NCBI GenBank assembly: GCA_023248875.1
Contig: JAHFDT010000004.1
Location: 1-43,017, forward strand
DNA length: 43,017 nt
Direction of reading: 5' to 3'
DNA from: Myxococcales bacterium
GTDB lineage: Bacteria > Myxococcota_A > Polyangia > Palsa-1104 > SHYY01
The notes below the pieces were generated by a model. That model worked only from the letters and a program-made list of their open reading frames with translations, did not search any database and had not been told where the DNA came from. Below are positions 14,308-22,217 of this stretch, piece after piece; the first letter of the stretch is position 1, and every line of letters starts with the position of its first letter. A program made the position numbers and the translations under genes.

Positions 14308-15066
14308 TCAATTCAAGTACCGCTTGGAGTCGCGCCCTCCGGGGATGACCTTGTAGCGGCGGCGCAGGCGCCACAGGTGCAGACGATGCCATGCCGTCGC
14401 CAGGTCGAGGCCCCGCCCGGTAGCGATCGTCCAGCCGCACAGGGCACCGACAATCTCTCCTATGGCAAGCACCCAGTCGTGATGCACAAGACCGCTGACC
14501 ACCGAAACGCCGAGCACAAAAAGCGCCAGCGTCCGGCCGCGCATCTCGATCGCGCCAAACAGCCGCAGCGGCACCGGCCCATAGTGGACTCCGAATGCGC
14601 CGATCAGCCCCGCCGCTCCCGCGAGCGCTCCCGAGAAGCCGACCAAGACACCGGGGGAGACCAGTGGTTCACGGGTACCCTCGGGTCCCAGCACCAGCCC
14701 GGCGAGCCCCATCGTCAGCATACCGGCGAGCTGCGCCGCGCCAAACAGGAGCCACATTCTTTGTCGGCCGATCCGCTGCTCGATAGCAGTGCCAAATACC
14801 CAGATCGAAATCAGCGAGCCGACGAGCGCGCTCAAACTAAAATGGAAAAAACCGGCAGTGGCGATCTGCCACGGCTCGCGGCCAATCCCTCGTCGCGGGA
14901 TCAGGGCCAGATGCTGACCAACCCATCCGCGTAACGATTCGGGCATGACCACCAGCGCCAAGAACAGCAGCCCCAAAGTGGCCACCAGCGCCAACGCACC
15001 CGGCGCAGCCCGAGCCCCGATCCACGAGCCCGATCCGCTGCCCCGTTCGAATCGCGAACGCACCAT
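14308..15066 (-). CDS. Rhomboid-like membrane protein, probably catalytically dead
   Basis: A 252-aa protein from ATG 15066; TTG 15102 is an in-frame alternative. It has about six hydrophobic segments and rhomboid landmarks: WQIATAGFFHFSL in the L1/TM2 region, a short helix ending GTAIEQRIG, and GFSGALAGAAG matching the TM4 GxSG serine motif. In the last helix, where active rhomboids have the catalytic His (AH-xxG-xxxG), the sequence reads GEIVGALCG, so Glu replaces His by my alignment. An inactive rhomboid-family chaperone-like role is therefore more likely than intramembrane proteolysis. The C-terminus is a basic cytoplasmic tail. It sits 45 bp upstream of the FHA activator on the same strand. 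Confidence 0.65.
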   Translation of the reverse strand: MVRSRFERGSGSGSWIGARAAPGALALVATLGLLFLALVVMPESLRGWVGQHLALIPRRGIGREPWQIATAGFFHFSLSALVGSLISIWVFGTAIEQRIGRQRMWLLFGAAQLAGMLTMGLAGLVLGPEGTREPLVSPGVLVGFSGALAGAAGLIGAFGVHYGPVPLRLFGAIEMRGRTLALFVLGVSVVSGLVHHDWVLAIGEIVGALCGWTIATGRGLDLATAWHRLHLWRLRRRYKVIPGGRDSKRYLN

Positions 15067-15117
15067 ACACACAAGGGTAACTACGGATGGATGGAGCGGC
15101 AAGACGATCGGCAGGGA

Positions 15118-15609
15118 TTAGGGGCAGCCGCTCAGGATCTGCGTCCCGCCATCGAGACAAACCTTGGGGGCGCGACTACAAGGTGGAAATAGAATTCCGA
15201 TCGCGCCGAAATTGGCGATCTCGCCCCGCCGGATGTCGCGCTGCACTGGCGGCGGCGACTCGCCGATCGGCGTACCACACGCGAGTGCCTGAAGCGACAA
15301 GCGGTACGGCCCCTCGGGAATCGAAAACTCGGTGGTCCACTCACCGCGGTCACAGGGAAAGCGGCAGCTCGGGCAGCTCGGCTCCACCCCGCCGCTCGCC
15401 GGCGTCACGACCAGCTTCATTTCGTGAACGTGAACCCGCGTCGCATGGGGATCGCTCGCTCCCTCATCGATATCACAGCCGCTGGCGAGGACGCCGGTTA
15501 GCTGGTCGACCAGACGCCAGCGCACCACCACCGCGCCCCCATCCCCGGATGAGCAGCCGAGGAGCGTAAGCAGTGGACAGCCGACAGTGAGCAGGATCAG
15601 ACGGCGAAT
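15118..15609 (-). CDS. Lipoprotein with an apparent AUU start
   Basis: The track ORF begins at GTG 15531, but the frame stays open upstream to TAG 15655-15657 and encodes a clear lipoprotein signal: (I)RRLILLTVGCPLLTLLGC followed by SSGDGG. No ATG, GTG or TTG lies in frame between that stop and 15531. ATT 15609 gives a 19-residue signal of normal form. A TTGACA-17-GACAGT promoter ends six bases before it, the same spacing as leaderless starts elsewhere in this window. The product (163 aa) has paired cysteines (SCPSCRFPCDRG) and a GEWTTEFSIPEGPYRL beta segment. Function unknown. If the start is really GTG 15531, the 137-aa product would lack a signal. Confidence 0.5.
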   Translation of the reverse strand: MRRLILLTVGCPLLTLLGCSSGDGGAVVVRWRLVDQLTGVLASGCDIDEGASDPHATRVHVHEMKLVVTPASGGVEPSCPSCRFPCDRGEWTTEFSIPEGPYRLSLQALACGTPIGESPPPVQRDIRRGEIANFGAIGILFPPCSRAPKVCLDGGTQILSGCP

Positions 15610-15615
15610 TGAAAA

Positions 15616-15644
15616 ACTGTCGGCCGCCGGCTTCTGGCTGTCAA
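15616..15644 (-). promoter_or_regulatory. Candidate promoter for the AUU-start lipoprotein
   Basis: A consensus TTGACA (15639-15644), a 17-bp spacer and a poor -10 GACAGT (15616-15621) end six bases before ATT 15609. The weak -10 lowers confidence; the spacing matches the leaderless pattern. Confidence 0.35.
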
Positions 15645-15672
15645 CTCTATTCTATGGTAGTCGTACCTGCGC

Positions 15673-16380
15673 ATGCTCCTCGCAGCGGGATCCTCCGGCG
15701 AAACCCTCGACATTCTGCCGCTCATCATGAACGCCTCGGGGGTCGTGATGGGCGTGCTGTTCCTGCTGATCAGCTTGTCAGTGGTCTCCTGGTTCATCAT
15801 CGGCTACAAGACGCGCTACTTCTGGCTCGCGGGCAAGCAGTCGTCGCGCTTTCTCGATCTGTTTTGGCAGGCCAAGCGGCTGGATGCGGTCTACCAGGAG
15901 TGCTCGCAACTGCGCGAATCGCCCGTCGCTCAGATGTTCAAGGCCGGCTATGTCGAGCTGACTAAGCTCACGCAAAAGCGTGCAGAGGCGGGAGCCGGCG
16001 GCCTCCACGATGGCGACGATCTCGAGAACATCGAGCGCTCCTTGCGCCGTGCCTACACCACCGAGATGACCTATCTCGAGTCGCTGATCCCCTTTCTGGC
16101 GACCACCGGTTCGGCGGCGCCCTTTGTCGGGCTGTTCGGCACAGTGTGGGGCATCATGAATTCGTTTCGCTCCATCGGCGCCAAGGGCGCAGCCAATCTA
16201 TCGACGGTGGCGCCGGGCATCGCGGAGGCCCTCATCGCCACGGCAATCGGCCTGGTAGCGGCCATTCCCGCGGTCATGGCGTACAATTATCTGACCCGCA
16301 GAGTGAAGGTACTCTCGGCGGAAATGGAGTCGTTCTCGAATGATTTTCTTAATCTCGTGAAGCGCCACTTCTTGAGGTAA
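15673..16380 (+). CDS. tolQ: TolQ/ExbB proton-channel protein
   Basis: The 235-aa inner-membrane protein has three transmembrane segments (residues ~15-40, ~135-160, ~180-205). The TM2-TM3 region has the family pattern FLATTGSAAPFVGLFGTVWGIM and then LSTVAPGIAEALIATAIGLVAAIPAVMAYN. With TolR it forms the proton-driven stator that energises TolA/TonB-type proteins across the periplasm. It is the first gene of a tight operon (tolR starts 2 bp after its stop). ATG 15673 is chosen by length; ATG 15727 is possible. No Shine-Dalgarno is evident. It is divergent from the AUU-start lipoprotein. Confidence 0.92.
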   Translation: MLLAAGSSGETLDILPLIMNASGVVMGVLFLLISLSVVSWFIIGYKTRYFWLAGKQSSRFLDLFWQAKRLDAVYQECSQLRESPVAQMFKAGYVELTKLTQKRAEAGAGGLHDGDDLENIERSLRRAYTTEMTYLESLIPFLATTGSAAPFVGLFGTVWGIMNSFRSIGAKGAANLSTVAPGIAEALIATAIGLVAAIPAVMAYNYLTRRVKVLSAEMESFSNDFLNLVKRHFLR

Positions 16381-16382
16381 CG

Positions 16383-16838
16383 ATGGGAATGTCGACCGGG
16401 TCAGGCGGCGGCATGATGGCCGAGATCAACGTCACGCCACTGGTCGACGTGATGCTGGTGCTGCTCATCATCTTCATGGTGGCAGCGCCGATGATCCAGA
16501 CCGGCGTCGATGTCGACCTGCCTCAAGCCAAAGCCCAGACCTTGCCCGACGATGAGGGCAAGCTAATTCTAACCGCGACCCGGGCACAGCAGCTTTTTTT
16601 GGGCAAAACCCTGGTGGCCAGCTGCCCCGGCGAATTGCCCAAGGACGACATAGTCATCTCCAACTGCATCGACCAATTGACCTTGAAGCTGCAGACCAAC
16701 GAAAAGGTGAAGGCCGACCACGAGCTCTATCTCCACGCCGACCAGACGCTCTCCTATGGCTTCGTGGTGAAGGTGATGGCCGCAGCCAAGTCGGGCGGTG
16801 TCGACAAGCTCGGCATGGTGACGGATCCATTGCAATGA
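16383..16838 (+). CDS. tolR: TolR/ExbD biopolymer transport protein
   Basis: The 151-aa protein has one N-terminal transmembrane helix (VMLVLLIIFMVAAPM) preceded by the ExbD/TolR signature INVTPLVD, in which the helix Asp is the proton-carrying residue. The periplasmic domain has the usual VDVDLPQA start. A two-cysteine insertion (CPGELPKDDIVISNC) is unusual among TolR proteins I know and could be a disulfide. It works with TolQ in the stator. Its stop overlaps the next gene as ATGA. Confidence 0.92.
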   Translation: MGMSTGSGGGMMAEINVTPLVDVMLVLLIIFMVAAPMIQTGVDVDLPQAKAQTLPDDEGKLILTATRAQQLFLGKTLVASCPGELPKDDIVISNCIDQLTLKLQTNEKVKADHELYLHADQTLSYGFVVKVMAAAKSGGVDKLGMVTDPLQ

Positions 16839-17563
16839 CACCGGCCCAGAGCACCATGTGGGGCATCGGGTTGACCACCACGGTGGTGCTGCATGGTCTC
16901 ATCATCGGCTTCGTGGTCGTCGGCAGCCGCTTCGGGCGCGGCGCCGCGGAGGCCGCTCAGTTTCGCCAAGTGGTCGATGTCGAAGCGGTGAAGTTCGGCA
17001 AGAAGCGTGACCTCTCCTTCTTGCCGCACAAGCAGGCGGTGGTCGCCAACCACGGTCCTGCGCCCCTGGTGAACCTGACCGACAACGCGCAGGCATTGCC
17101 GCGGCCTCCCGGCCCGGAGCAAAAACCGCCCGAAGTGGTCGACCCGCTCCAGACCAGCCATTCCAAGTTGTTCCAGAATCTCGACGAGCCGGAGCAGCCG
17201 GGCGCAGCCGAAGAGGGCGACCCGAATGGGCTGCGCGGCGGGACCGCGCTGGTGGGCAAGGGGCCGATCTATTACCAGCACTTGAAGGCAGCCGTGCAGA
17301 ACGCCTGGTCGGTTCCGACGACGATTCCGGAAAAAGATCTCCAGCGACTCGCCGCGCAGGCCTGCTTCAAGATCGATGGCGACGGCAAGATGATCAAGGT
17401 GGAAATCAGCCGCCCATCGGGTAACGAGCGTTATGATGCCACGCTAGTGGACGCGCTCGCGGCAGTGAAGGCGACCTGGAACGAGCCCCCCACGCCGGAT
17501 GTCAAAGAGGCCGTGACCACCGATGGCGTGTGCATCAATTTCAAGGGCAGCGAACAGCGATGA
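16835..17563 (+). CDS. TonB/TolA-type energy transducer
   Basis: The 242-aa protein has an N-terminal anchor helix (TTTVVLHGLIIGFVVVGS), a Pro/Lys-rich periplasmic linker (~residues 60-150) and a C-terminal TonB/TolA-like domain (NAWSVPTTIPEKDL...CFKIDGDGKMIKVEISRPSGNERYDATL), where the paired-strand pattern with SGN..YD is typical. By position between tolR and tolB it takes the TolA role. The sequence is closer to a TonB C-terminal domain and much shorter than E. coli TolA. It couples the TolQR proton motor to the outer membrane. It overlaps both neighbours by 4 bp (ATGA). Confidence 0.85.
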   Translation: MTPAQSTMWGIGLTTTVVLHGLIIGFVVVGSRFGRGAAEAAQFRQVVDVEAVKFGKKRDLSFLPHKQAVVANHGPAPLVNLTDNAQALPRPPGPEQKPPEVVDPLQTSHSKLFQNLDEPEQPGAAEEGDPNGLRGGTALVGKGPIYYQHLKAAVQNAWSVPTTIPEKDLQRLAAQACFKIDGDGKMIKVEISRPSGNERYDATLVDALAAVKATWNEPPTPDVKEAVTTDGVCINFKGSEQR

Positions 17564-18855
17564 GAATCTGTGTTTGCATCTGTCTGCTTTGGGGCGCCGC
17601 GGGGGCCGACGAACCGCCGAAAGCGAACCGCGGCCCTGTCGAAATTGAGATCTCCGGCGCCAAACGCGACCTCTACAAGATCGCCGTACCGCGCCTCGTG
17701 GGCGATAGTGCTACCGGCAATCTGGTTGCAGAGGTGGTCTCGTTCGACCTCACGGTATCGGGCTGGTTCAAGGTGCTCGACCCGCGCTCCTTTCTAGCGC
17801 ATCTCGATCAAGAGGGCACCGGAATCGTCGTGCAGGATTGGCGCAACGTGGGCGCCGAAGGCGTTTCCAAGGGGCGCGCCACCGTGCTCGGCGATAGCGT
17901 CGCGCTCGATTTCAAACTCTATGAGCTCGCCCGCGGCGAAAGAGCCGTCCTGGAAAAGGTCTATCAAGGATCCAAATCGCAGGTGCGTTCCTTCGCCCAC
18001 CAGTGGGCCAACGAAGTGGTGCGCCATCTCGCTGGCGAGGAGGGTTTTTTCAACTCGCGCATCGCCTTTGCCTCCGTCACGGGTCCCGGCCGAAAAGATC
18101 TCTTCGTCATGGACTTCGATGGCGCCAATCTGCAGCGCCTCACCAACAATGGTTCCCAGAACATCCTGCCCGCCTGGTCGCCCGATGGCAGCAAGATCGC
18201 GTTTACCTCCTTCATTCGCGGCAATCCTGATCTCTACATGGTCTCGTCCGCCGGCGGTCGACCCAAGCGGATCTCCGATCGTGCCGGTGTCAACATGGGT
18301 GCCGCCTGGTCACCCGATGGCGCGAAGATCGCAGCAACCCTCTCTCAGGATGGCGCGCCGCAGATCTATCTCCTCGGTACCGAGGGTTCGATCGTGAAGA
18401 AGCTGACCGATACCAGCGGGCCCTTCATCAATTCATCGCCCGCCTGGTCGCCCGATGGATCACAACTTGCGTTCGTTTCCAACCGCCACGGCTCGCCGCA
18501 GATCTGGACCCTACCCTCCGGTGGGGGCAACGCCACCAAGCTGACCCGTCTCGGCAACTACAACCAGGAGCCCGCCTGGTGCCCAAGGTGTGCTCAACCG
18601 ACCATCGCCTTTACGGGGCGTGATGAGCAGGCCCATTTCGACTGTTTTCTCATCCGGGTAGGAAGTGGCGAATTGATCCGGCTCACCGAAGCGCAGGGAC
18701 AGAATCAACACCCGAGCTGGGCACCCAACGGCCGCGCGCTGGTCGTGGCCTCGTCGCGCGGCGGCTTGTGGATCACGACGGCCGATGGCAAAACGCAGAA
18801 ACAGATCTACAAAGGATCGGCCGATACACCGACCTGGGGACCGGCGACCAGATAA
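17560..18855 (+). CDS. tolB: Tol-Pal system beta-propeller protein TolB
   Basis: ATG 17560, overlapping the upstream stop as ATGA, begins a signal peptide (MRICVCICLLWGAAGA); the track start 17530 is upstream in the shadow. The 431-aa protein has the TolB N-terminal domain (residues ~25-150) and a beta-propeller of PD40 repeats (~165-425) with repeated AWSPDGSKIAF-type blades. One blade reads AWCPRCAQ where AWSPDG is expected, which introduces a CxxC. TolB is periplasmic and normally binds Pal, but no pal gene follows here. The stop overlaps the next ATG by one base. Confidence 0.92.
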   Translation: MRICVCICLLWGAAGADEPPKANRGPVEIEISGAKRDLYKIAVPRLVGDSATGNLVAEVVSFDLTVSGWFKVLDPRSFLAHLDQEGTGIVVQDWRNVGAEGVSKGRATVLGDSVALDFKLYELARGERAVLEKVYQGSKSQVRSFAHQWANEVVRHLAGEEGFFNSRIAFASVTGPGRKDLFVMDFDGANLQRLTNNGSQNILPAWSPDGSKIAFTSFIRGNPDLYMVSSAGGRPKRISDRAGVNMGAAWSPDGAKIAATLSQDGAPQIYLLGTEGSIVKKLTDTSGPFINSSPAWSPDGSQLAFVSNRHGSPQIWTLPSGGGNATKLTRLGNYNQEPAWCPRCAQPTIAFTGRDEQAHFDCFLIRVGSGELIRLTEAQGQNQHPSWAPNGRALVVASSRGGLWITTADGKTQKQIYKGSADTPTWGPATR

Positions 18856-19763
18856 TGCGCGTGGCAGCGATTGATATTGGGACCAATACTGTCCTGCTTC
18901 TCATCGCCGAGGTGCGCGGCGGTGAACTGATCCCGCTGCGCGAGCAGGCAGAGATCGTACGGCTCGGCGAAGGCGTCGACCAGACGCGTGAGCTCAACGT
19001 GGCCGCGGCCGAGCGCACGCTGGTGGTGCTGCGCCGCTACGGCGAAGAGCTGCGCGCTCATGAGGTCGATCGCGCGGCCGCGGTCGGCACGCAGGCCTTG
19101 CGCGAGGTGAGTCGAGGAGGAGCCTTCATCGCAGCCGCACGCGAAGCGCTCGGGTGCAACGTCGAGGTGATTGCCGGGGACCGGGAGGCGCGATTGTGTT
19201 GGCGCGCCGTGGCCGCAGCCTTTCCTCGACTCGGTCGCGGGCGACGCACGGTACTCGATATCGGTGGGGGATCGACCGAACTGCTCGTTGGAGGCGAACA
19301 GATCGAGCGGCTGGCGAGTGTGCCGATCGGCTCGGTGCGACTGACGGAGCGATTGCTCGAACATGATCCGCCCACCGAGGAGGAGCGCCACGCTCTGCGC
19401 AAGACGATCGATGCGGCACTCGCGACCTTGCCTACACCGGAAGGTCAGCTGATCGCCGTCGCGGGTACGGTCACCACGCTGTGCGCCATTTCGCTCGGCC
19501 TCGCCGACTACGATGGCGCCCGCGTGCACGGTCAACGTCTTGTGCGCACTGAAATCGATCGCATCGTGACGCAGCTCGGCGATCTGTCGCTCGAAGAGCG
19601 CAAGCGGACGCCCGGGCTGGATCCCCGACGGGCCGATGTCATTTACGCGGGCGGTGTGATCCTTAGTCGGGTCATGGCGCGCGGATCTTTCGACGAGGTG
19701 GTGGTCTCCGATCGTGGCATCCGCTGGGGCCTCGCCCACGAATTGGCCCACCTGGCCACCTGA
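18855..19763 (+). CDS. ppx: Ppx/GppA family exopolyphosphatase
   Basis: ATG 18855 overlaps the tolB stop by 1 nt; the track ORF start at 18768 is a shadow extension. The 302-aa protein is the short, two-domain form of the ASKHA phosphatase family, with an N-terminal AIDIGTNTVLLLIAEV phosphate loop, the second loop VLDIGGGSTELLVGG near residue 135, and VAGTVTTLCAI. Family members remove terminal phosphate from polyphosphate and/or convert pppGpp to ppGpp, so the product may affect stringent signalling. Its place as last gene of a tol operon is unusual but the coupling is tight. Which substrate it prefers cannot be told from sequence. Confidence 0.88.
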   Translation: MRVAAIDIGTNTVLLLIAEVRGGELIPLREQAEIVRLGEGVDQTRELNVAAAERTLVVLRRYGEELRAHEVDRAAAVGTQALREVSRGGAFIAAAREALGCNVEVIAGDREARLCWRAVAAAFPRLGRGRRTVLDIGGGSTELLVGGEQIERLASVPIGSVRLTERLLEHDPPTEEERHALRKTIDAALATLPTPEGQLIAVAGTVTTLCAISLGLADYDGARVHGQRLVRTEIDRIVTQLGDLSLEERKRTPGLDPRRADVIYAGGVILSRVMARGSFDEVVVSDRGIRWGLAHELAHLAT

Positions 19764-19800
19764 GTGACCGGCTACCGCATCGGCCAGTGGCCTGTTTTTT
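19754..19800 (+). terminator. Possible terminator of the tol-ppx operon
   Basis: GGCCAC (19754-19759) can pair with GTGGCC (19787-19792), followed by a T6 run (19795-19800); a shorter GGCC-AGT-GGCC hairpin is also possible. The long loop makes this only moderately convincing. Confidence 0.35.
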
Positions 19801-19865
19801 CGCCCTGTTTTACATAATTTCAAGCACTTAAGAATCTGGTCGAATTCTTGCTCGCCGGGTCGTCC

Positions 19866-20780
19866 ATGACTCAACGCTGGTGTTTTGCAGTCCTGTCTCT
19901 CCTCAGCGCTTGCGGTGCCGCACCCACTCCCGTCAGCGGCCCGGGTCAGGATGGTGGGACGGCGCCGGTGCCGTCCCAGGGGGATGCGGCAGCTGCGCCT
20001 CGCTGTGGCGACCGAACCTGCAACGGCACGGAGAACTGCGAAACCTGTCCCGGCGATTGTGGCGCCTGTCCCGCCTGCGGAGCCGCGCCCTCCTGCACGG
20101 ATGCCGTCGGTCTACCCTACCAGCCTGCCCTGCGAGCCGATCTCTGCCAGGGCGCGCACGAGAACAGTTCACTGCCCGACGGCAAGCCACCCTACACCGC
20201 CAACTGCGGACCGGCCAAACTCCGCCTGCGCCTCGCTTCGCTCGAGGCCACCAAGGGCAGCGGCAAAGCCTACTGCATCGTGCACGCTACCGATGGCACC
20301 ACCTCCGCGGTCGCCATTACCCCTAAGACCAAGGACCTGGATGACAAGGAGACCTTCTTTTTCAGCCCCGGCGTGGGGATGTTTTGGGGGAACAAGGAGT
20401 TGCAAAGGACCACCAACAATTTGACCATCACCTACAACTGTTTTCACGTGAAGAGCGATGCCTGGTCGAAAGTGCTCAGTACCCTGGGCGACTCAGCGAA
20501 CAAGAACGGGGGCGTGGCTGGAGACTATGGCTGGGCCTTCGCTGCTGGTGGGGCCAGCGCCGATGTGGCCGCCGCCGCGGTGCAGGCTGCGAGCGGCGAC
20601 GATCTGAAACTGAACGCGCAGCAGGTGATCAGCAAGGCGGATCTGCTCGACCTCACCAACGGCCGCAAATGGACACTGCAACAGGAGGGTGGCACCCACT
20701 GGTACAGCCTCTACCACTGGAACTGGCGGGTCACCGTGGAAGCGTGGGGCTGCGCGGACGCGATCTACGCGCCGAATTAA
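19866..20780 (+). CDS. Lipoprotein with Cys-rich CGD...CPGDCG motif
   Basis: ATG 19866 gives a lipoprotein signal MTQRWCFAVLSLLSAC (lipobox LLSAC); the track ORF begins six codons earlier. The 304-aa protein has a short acidic/Gly linker and then CGDRTCNGTENCETCPGDCGAC, a calcium-loop-like Cys motif common in Myxococcota secreted proteins. A ~200-residue C-terminal domain with aromatic strands follows (THWYSLYHWNWRVTVEAWGC). It is exported and membrane anchored; function unknown. A ~100-bp AT-richer region (19764-19865) precedes it and may hold its promoter, but no clear -35/-10 pair is seen. Its TAA stop is the left edge of a 37-bp palindrome shared with the convergent oxidase gene. Confidence 0.7.
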   Translation: MTQRWCFAVLSLLSACGAAPTPVSGPGQDGGTAPVPSQGDAAAAPRCGDRTCNGTENCETCPGDCGACPACGAAPSCTDAVGLPYQPALRADLCQGAHENSSLPDGKPPYTANCGPAKLRLRLASLEATKGSGKAYCIVHATDGTTSAVAITPKTKDLDDKETFFFSPGVGMFWGNKELQRTTNNLTITYNCFHVKSDAWSKVLSTLGDSANKNGGVAGDYGWAFAAGGASADVAAAAVQAASGDDLKLNAQQVISKADLLDLTNGRKWTLQQEGGTHWYSLYHWNWRVTVEAWGCADAIYAPN

Positions 20781-20814
20781 ACACAATGCCGCTCACTGAG
20801 CGGCATTGCGTTTA
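20778..20814. terminator. 37-bp stop-to-stop palindrome, bidirectional terminator
   Basis: TAAACACAATGCCGCTCA, one base, then TGAGCGGCATTGCGTTTA: 18-bp arms with a single mismatch. The left TAA is the stop of the plus-strand lipoprotein gene and the right TTA is the complement of the TAA stop of the minus-strand oxidase gene. The AAAC/GTTT flanks would give a short U-containing tail in either direction. A shared bidirectional terminator is the simplest reading. Confidence 0.75.
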
Positions 20815-21963
20815 GCCCAGAATCATCTCCTCTTTCACCAGAGTTCCTTCCGCGAAGCGCGTCGGCCGCCAGGGGTCGAAAAAGGCCGGGCGCGCGCTAC
20901 CGGCGAGGAATTCGCCGTAGTACTTCGTTACGACCGGCGCCATCATGAACCCGTGGCCCACGAAGCCGCAGCATAGATAGAACCCGGGCACGCTGGGCGC
21001 TTCGCCGACGATCGGATTGCCATCGGGCGACACGTCGTAGGGGCCAGCCCACTGGCGCAGCACTTTTACCTGACTCAGGCGCGGCATCACCCGCACGAGT
21101 TCGCGCGCTACCTTGGTGAGAAACTGCAATCGCGATCCCATTTTCACGTGGCCATCATCATGATCTTCGACGCTGATGCCCGTGACGATCTCGCCGCGCA
21201 TCGACTGACTAAAGTAGAGGCCGCTCGAAAGGAGGCTCACCATCGGCTTCAAAAAGGGTTTCAGCGGCTCGGTCGATAGGATCTCGTGGCGGTGGGGGCG
21301 GTTGGGCAGTTCGATGCCGACGAGCTTCGCGACCTCGGGGCTCCAGGCGCCTGCGGCATTGACGATCCGCTGAGCGCGCACCTCTCCTCGTGAGGTCTGA
21401 ACGCGAAATCCAGCGCCGGTCGGCACAATCCTTTCCACGCTCGTAAAGGGGCAGATCGCGACCCCGCGCGCCGCCGCCTGGTTGGCGTAGCCCCACAGAA
21501 ACGGCCAGGGAAACACGATGCCATCGCGCGGATTGTGAGCCGCACAGACCAGCTCCGACACCTCCAGCTCCGGCACGATTCGTTTCGCTTCCGCTGGTGA
21601 GATGAGCCGCGTCGGAACACCGCAGCGATTCTGCAGCGCAATGTTTCGCTCCATGCGCGCGCGCTCCGCCTCGGCACGCGCGAGAAAAAGATAGCCACCC
21701 TGGCGCAGCCAGATATTGATCTTGAGCTCGCCTGCAAAGCGCTTGCACAGCTCGATCGACTCCTGCATGAGACGGATGTTGGTCTCGGTCGACCACTGCA
21801 TGCGGACGCCGCCGCCGTTGCGTCCCGAGGCGCCGTAGTTGAGGTAGCTGCGTTCCAGCACCACTACGTCGCGCACACCGTTTTTGGCCAAATGATAGGC
21901 AATGCCCAGCCCCATCACCCCGCCACCGACGATGAGAACATCGGTTTCGCGAGGTAGGCTCAT
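20812..21963 (-). CDS. FAD-dependent amine/glycine oxidase subunit (DAO family)
   Basis: ATG 21963 overlaps the upstream stop as ATGA (383 aa); the 461-aa track ORF is over-extended. It has an N-terminal Rossmann FAD motif DVLIVGGGVMGLGIAYHL and an acidic strand end VVLERSYLNYGASGRNGGGVR, the DAO-family substrate domain, and a C-terminal CCGFVGHGFMMAP FAD-contacting loop. This is the catalytic subunit type of sarcosine oxidase beta, hydrogen cyanide synthase HcnC, opine oxidase OoxB and hydroxyproline dehydrogenase. With the two upstream partners it should oxidise a secondary or alpha amine (glycine, sarcosine, hydroxyproline or opine are all possible) and pass electrons to the iron-sulfur subunits. 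The exact substrate is not deducible. Confidence 0.85.
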   Translation of the reverse strand: MSLPRETDVLIVGGGVMGLGIAYHLAKNGVRDVVVLERSYLNYGASGRNGGGVRMQWSTETNIRLMQESIELCKRFAGELKINIWLRQGGYLFLARAEAERARMERNIALQNRCGVPTRLISPAEAKRIVPELEVSELVCAAHNPRDGIVFPWPFLWGYANQAAARGVAICPFTSVERIVPTGAGFRVQTSRGEVRAQRIVNAAGAWSPEVAKLVGIELPNRPHRHEILSTEPLKPFLKPMVSLLSSGLYFSQSMRGEIVTGISVEDHDDGHVKMGSRLQFLTKVARELVRVMPRLSQVKVLRQWAGPYDVSPDGNPIVGEAPSVPGFYLCCGFVGHGFMMAPVVTKYYGEFLAGSARPAFFDPWRPTRFAEGTLVKEEMILG

Positions 21964-22217
21964 CCCTCTTCGTCGCCGCGCGCCAGAGTGCCGAGTGCCA
22001 CCGCTGCGACGGGCGGGCGTGTGGTAAAGGGGACCGGCACGCAGCCGCGCTCTGCCAGGATGAACCCGCACAGGGCCATGCACTCTTTGCCCTGACAGGG
22101 CCCCGTGCCAAGTCCGGTGTAGCGCTTGACCTCCTCGAGATCGCGAAAGCCGAGGGCGAGCGCATGGCGGACATCGTCGAGCGTCACGTCTTCGCAACGG
22201 CAGACGATGGTTTTCAT
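21960..22217 (-). CDS. Small BFD-like [2Fe-2S] subunit
   Basis: An 85-aa protein from ATG 22217, found inside a longer track ORF. Its core CRCEDVTLDDV...TGLGTGPCQGKEC has the four-cysteine Fer2_BFD pattern (CxC and CxxxxC) that binds one [2Fe-2S] cluster in NirB, Bfd and the HcnB/OoxA-type oxidoreductases. Both ends overlap neighbours as ATGA, so its expression is tightly coupled and probably stoichiometric with the other two subunits. In HcnB-type proteins this domain is usually fused to the C-terminus of the pyridine-nucleotide-type flavoprotein; here it is encoded separately. Confidence 0.85.
   Translation of the reverse strand: MKTIVCRCEDVTLDDVRHALALGFRDLEEVKRYTGLGTGPCQGKECMALCGFILAERGCVPVPFTTRPPVAAVALGTLARGDEEG

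Noticed and set aside
18807-19874. 355-aa minus-strand ORF opposite ppx
   Set aside because: Antisense shadow of a well-supported Ppx/GppA gene; no family features.
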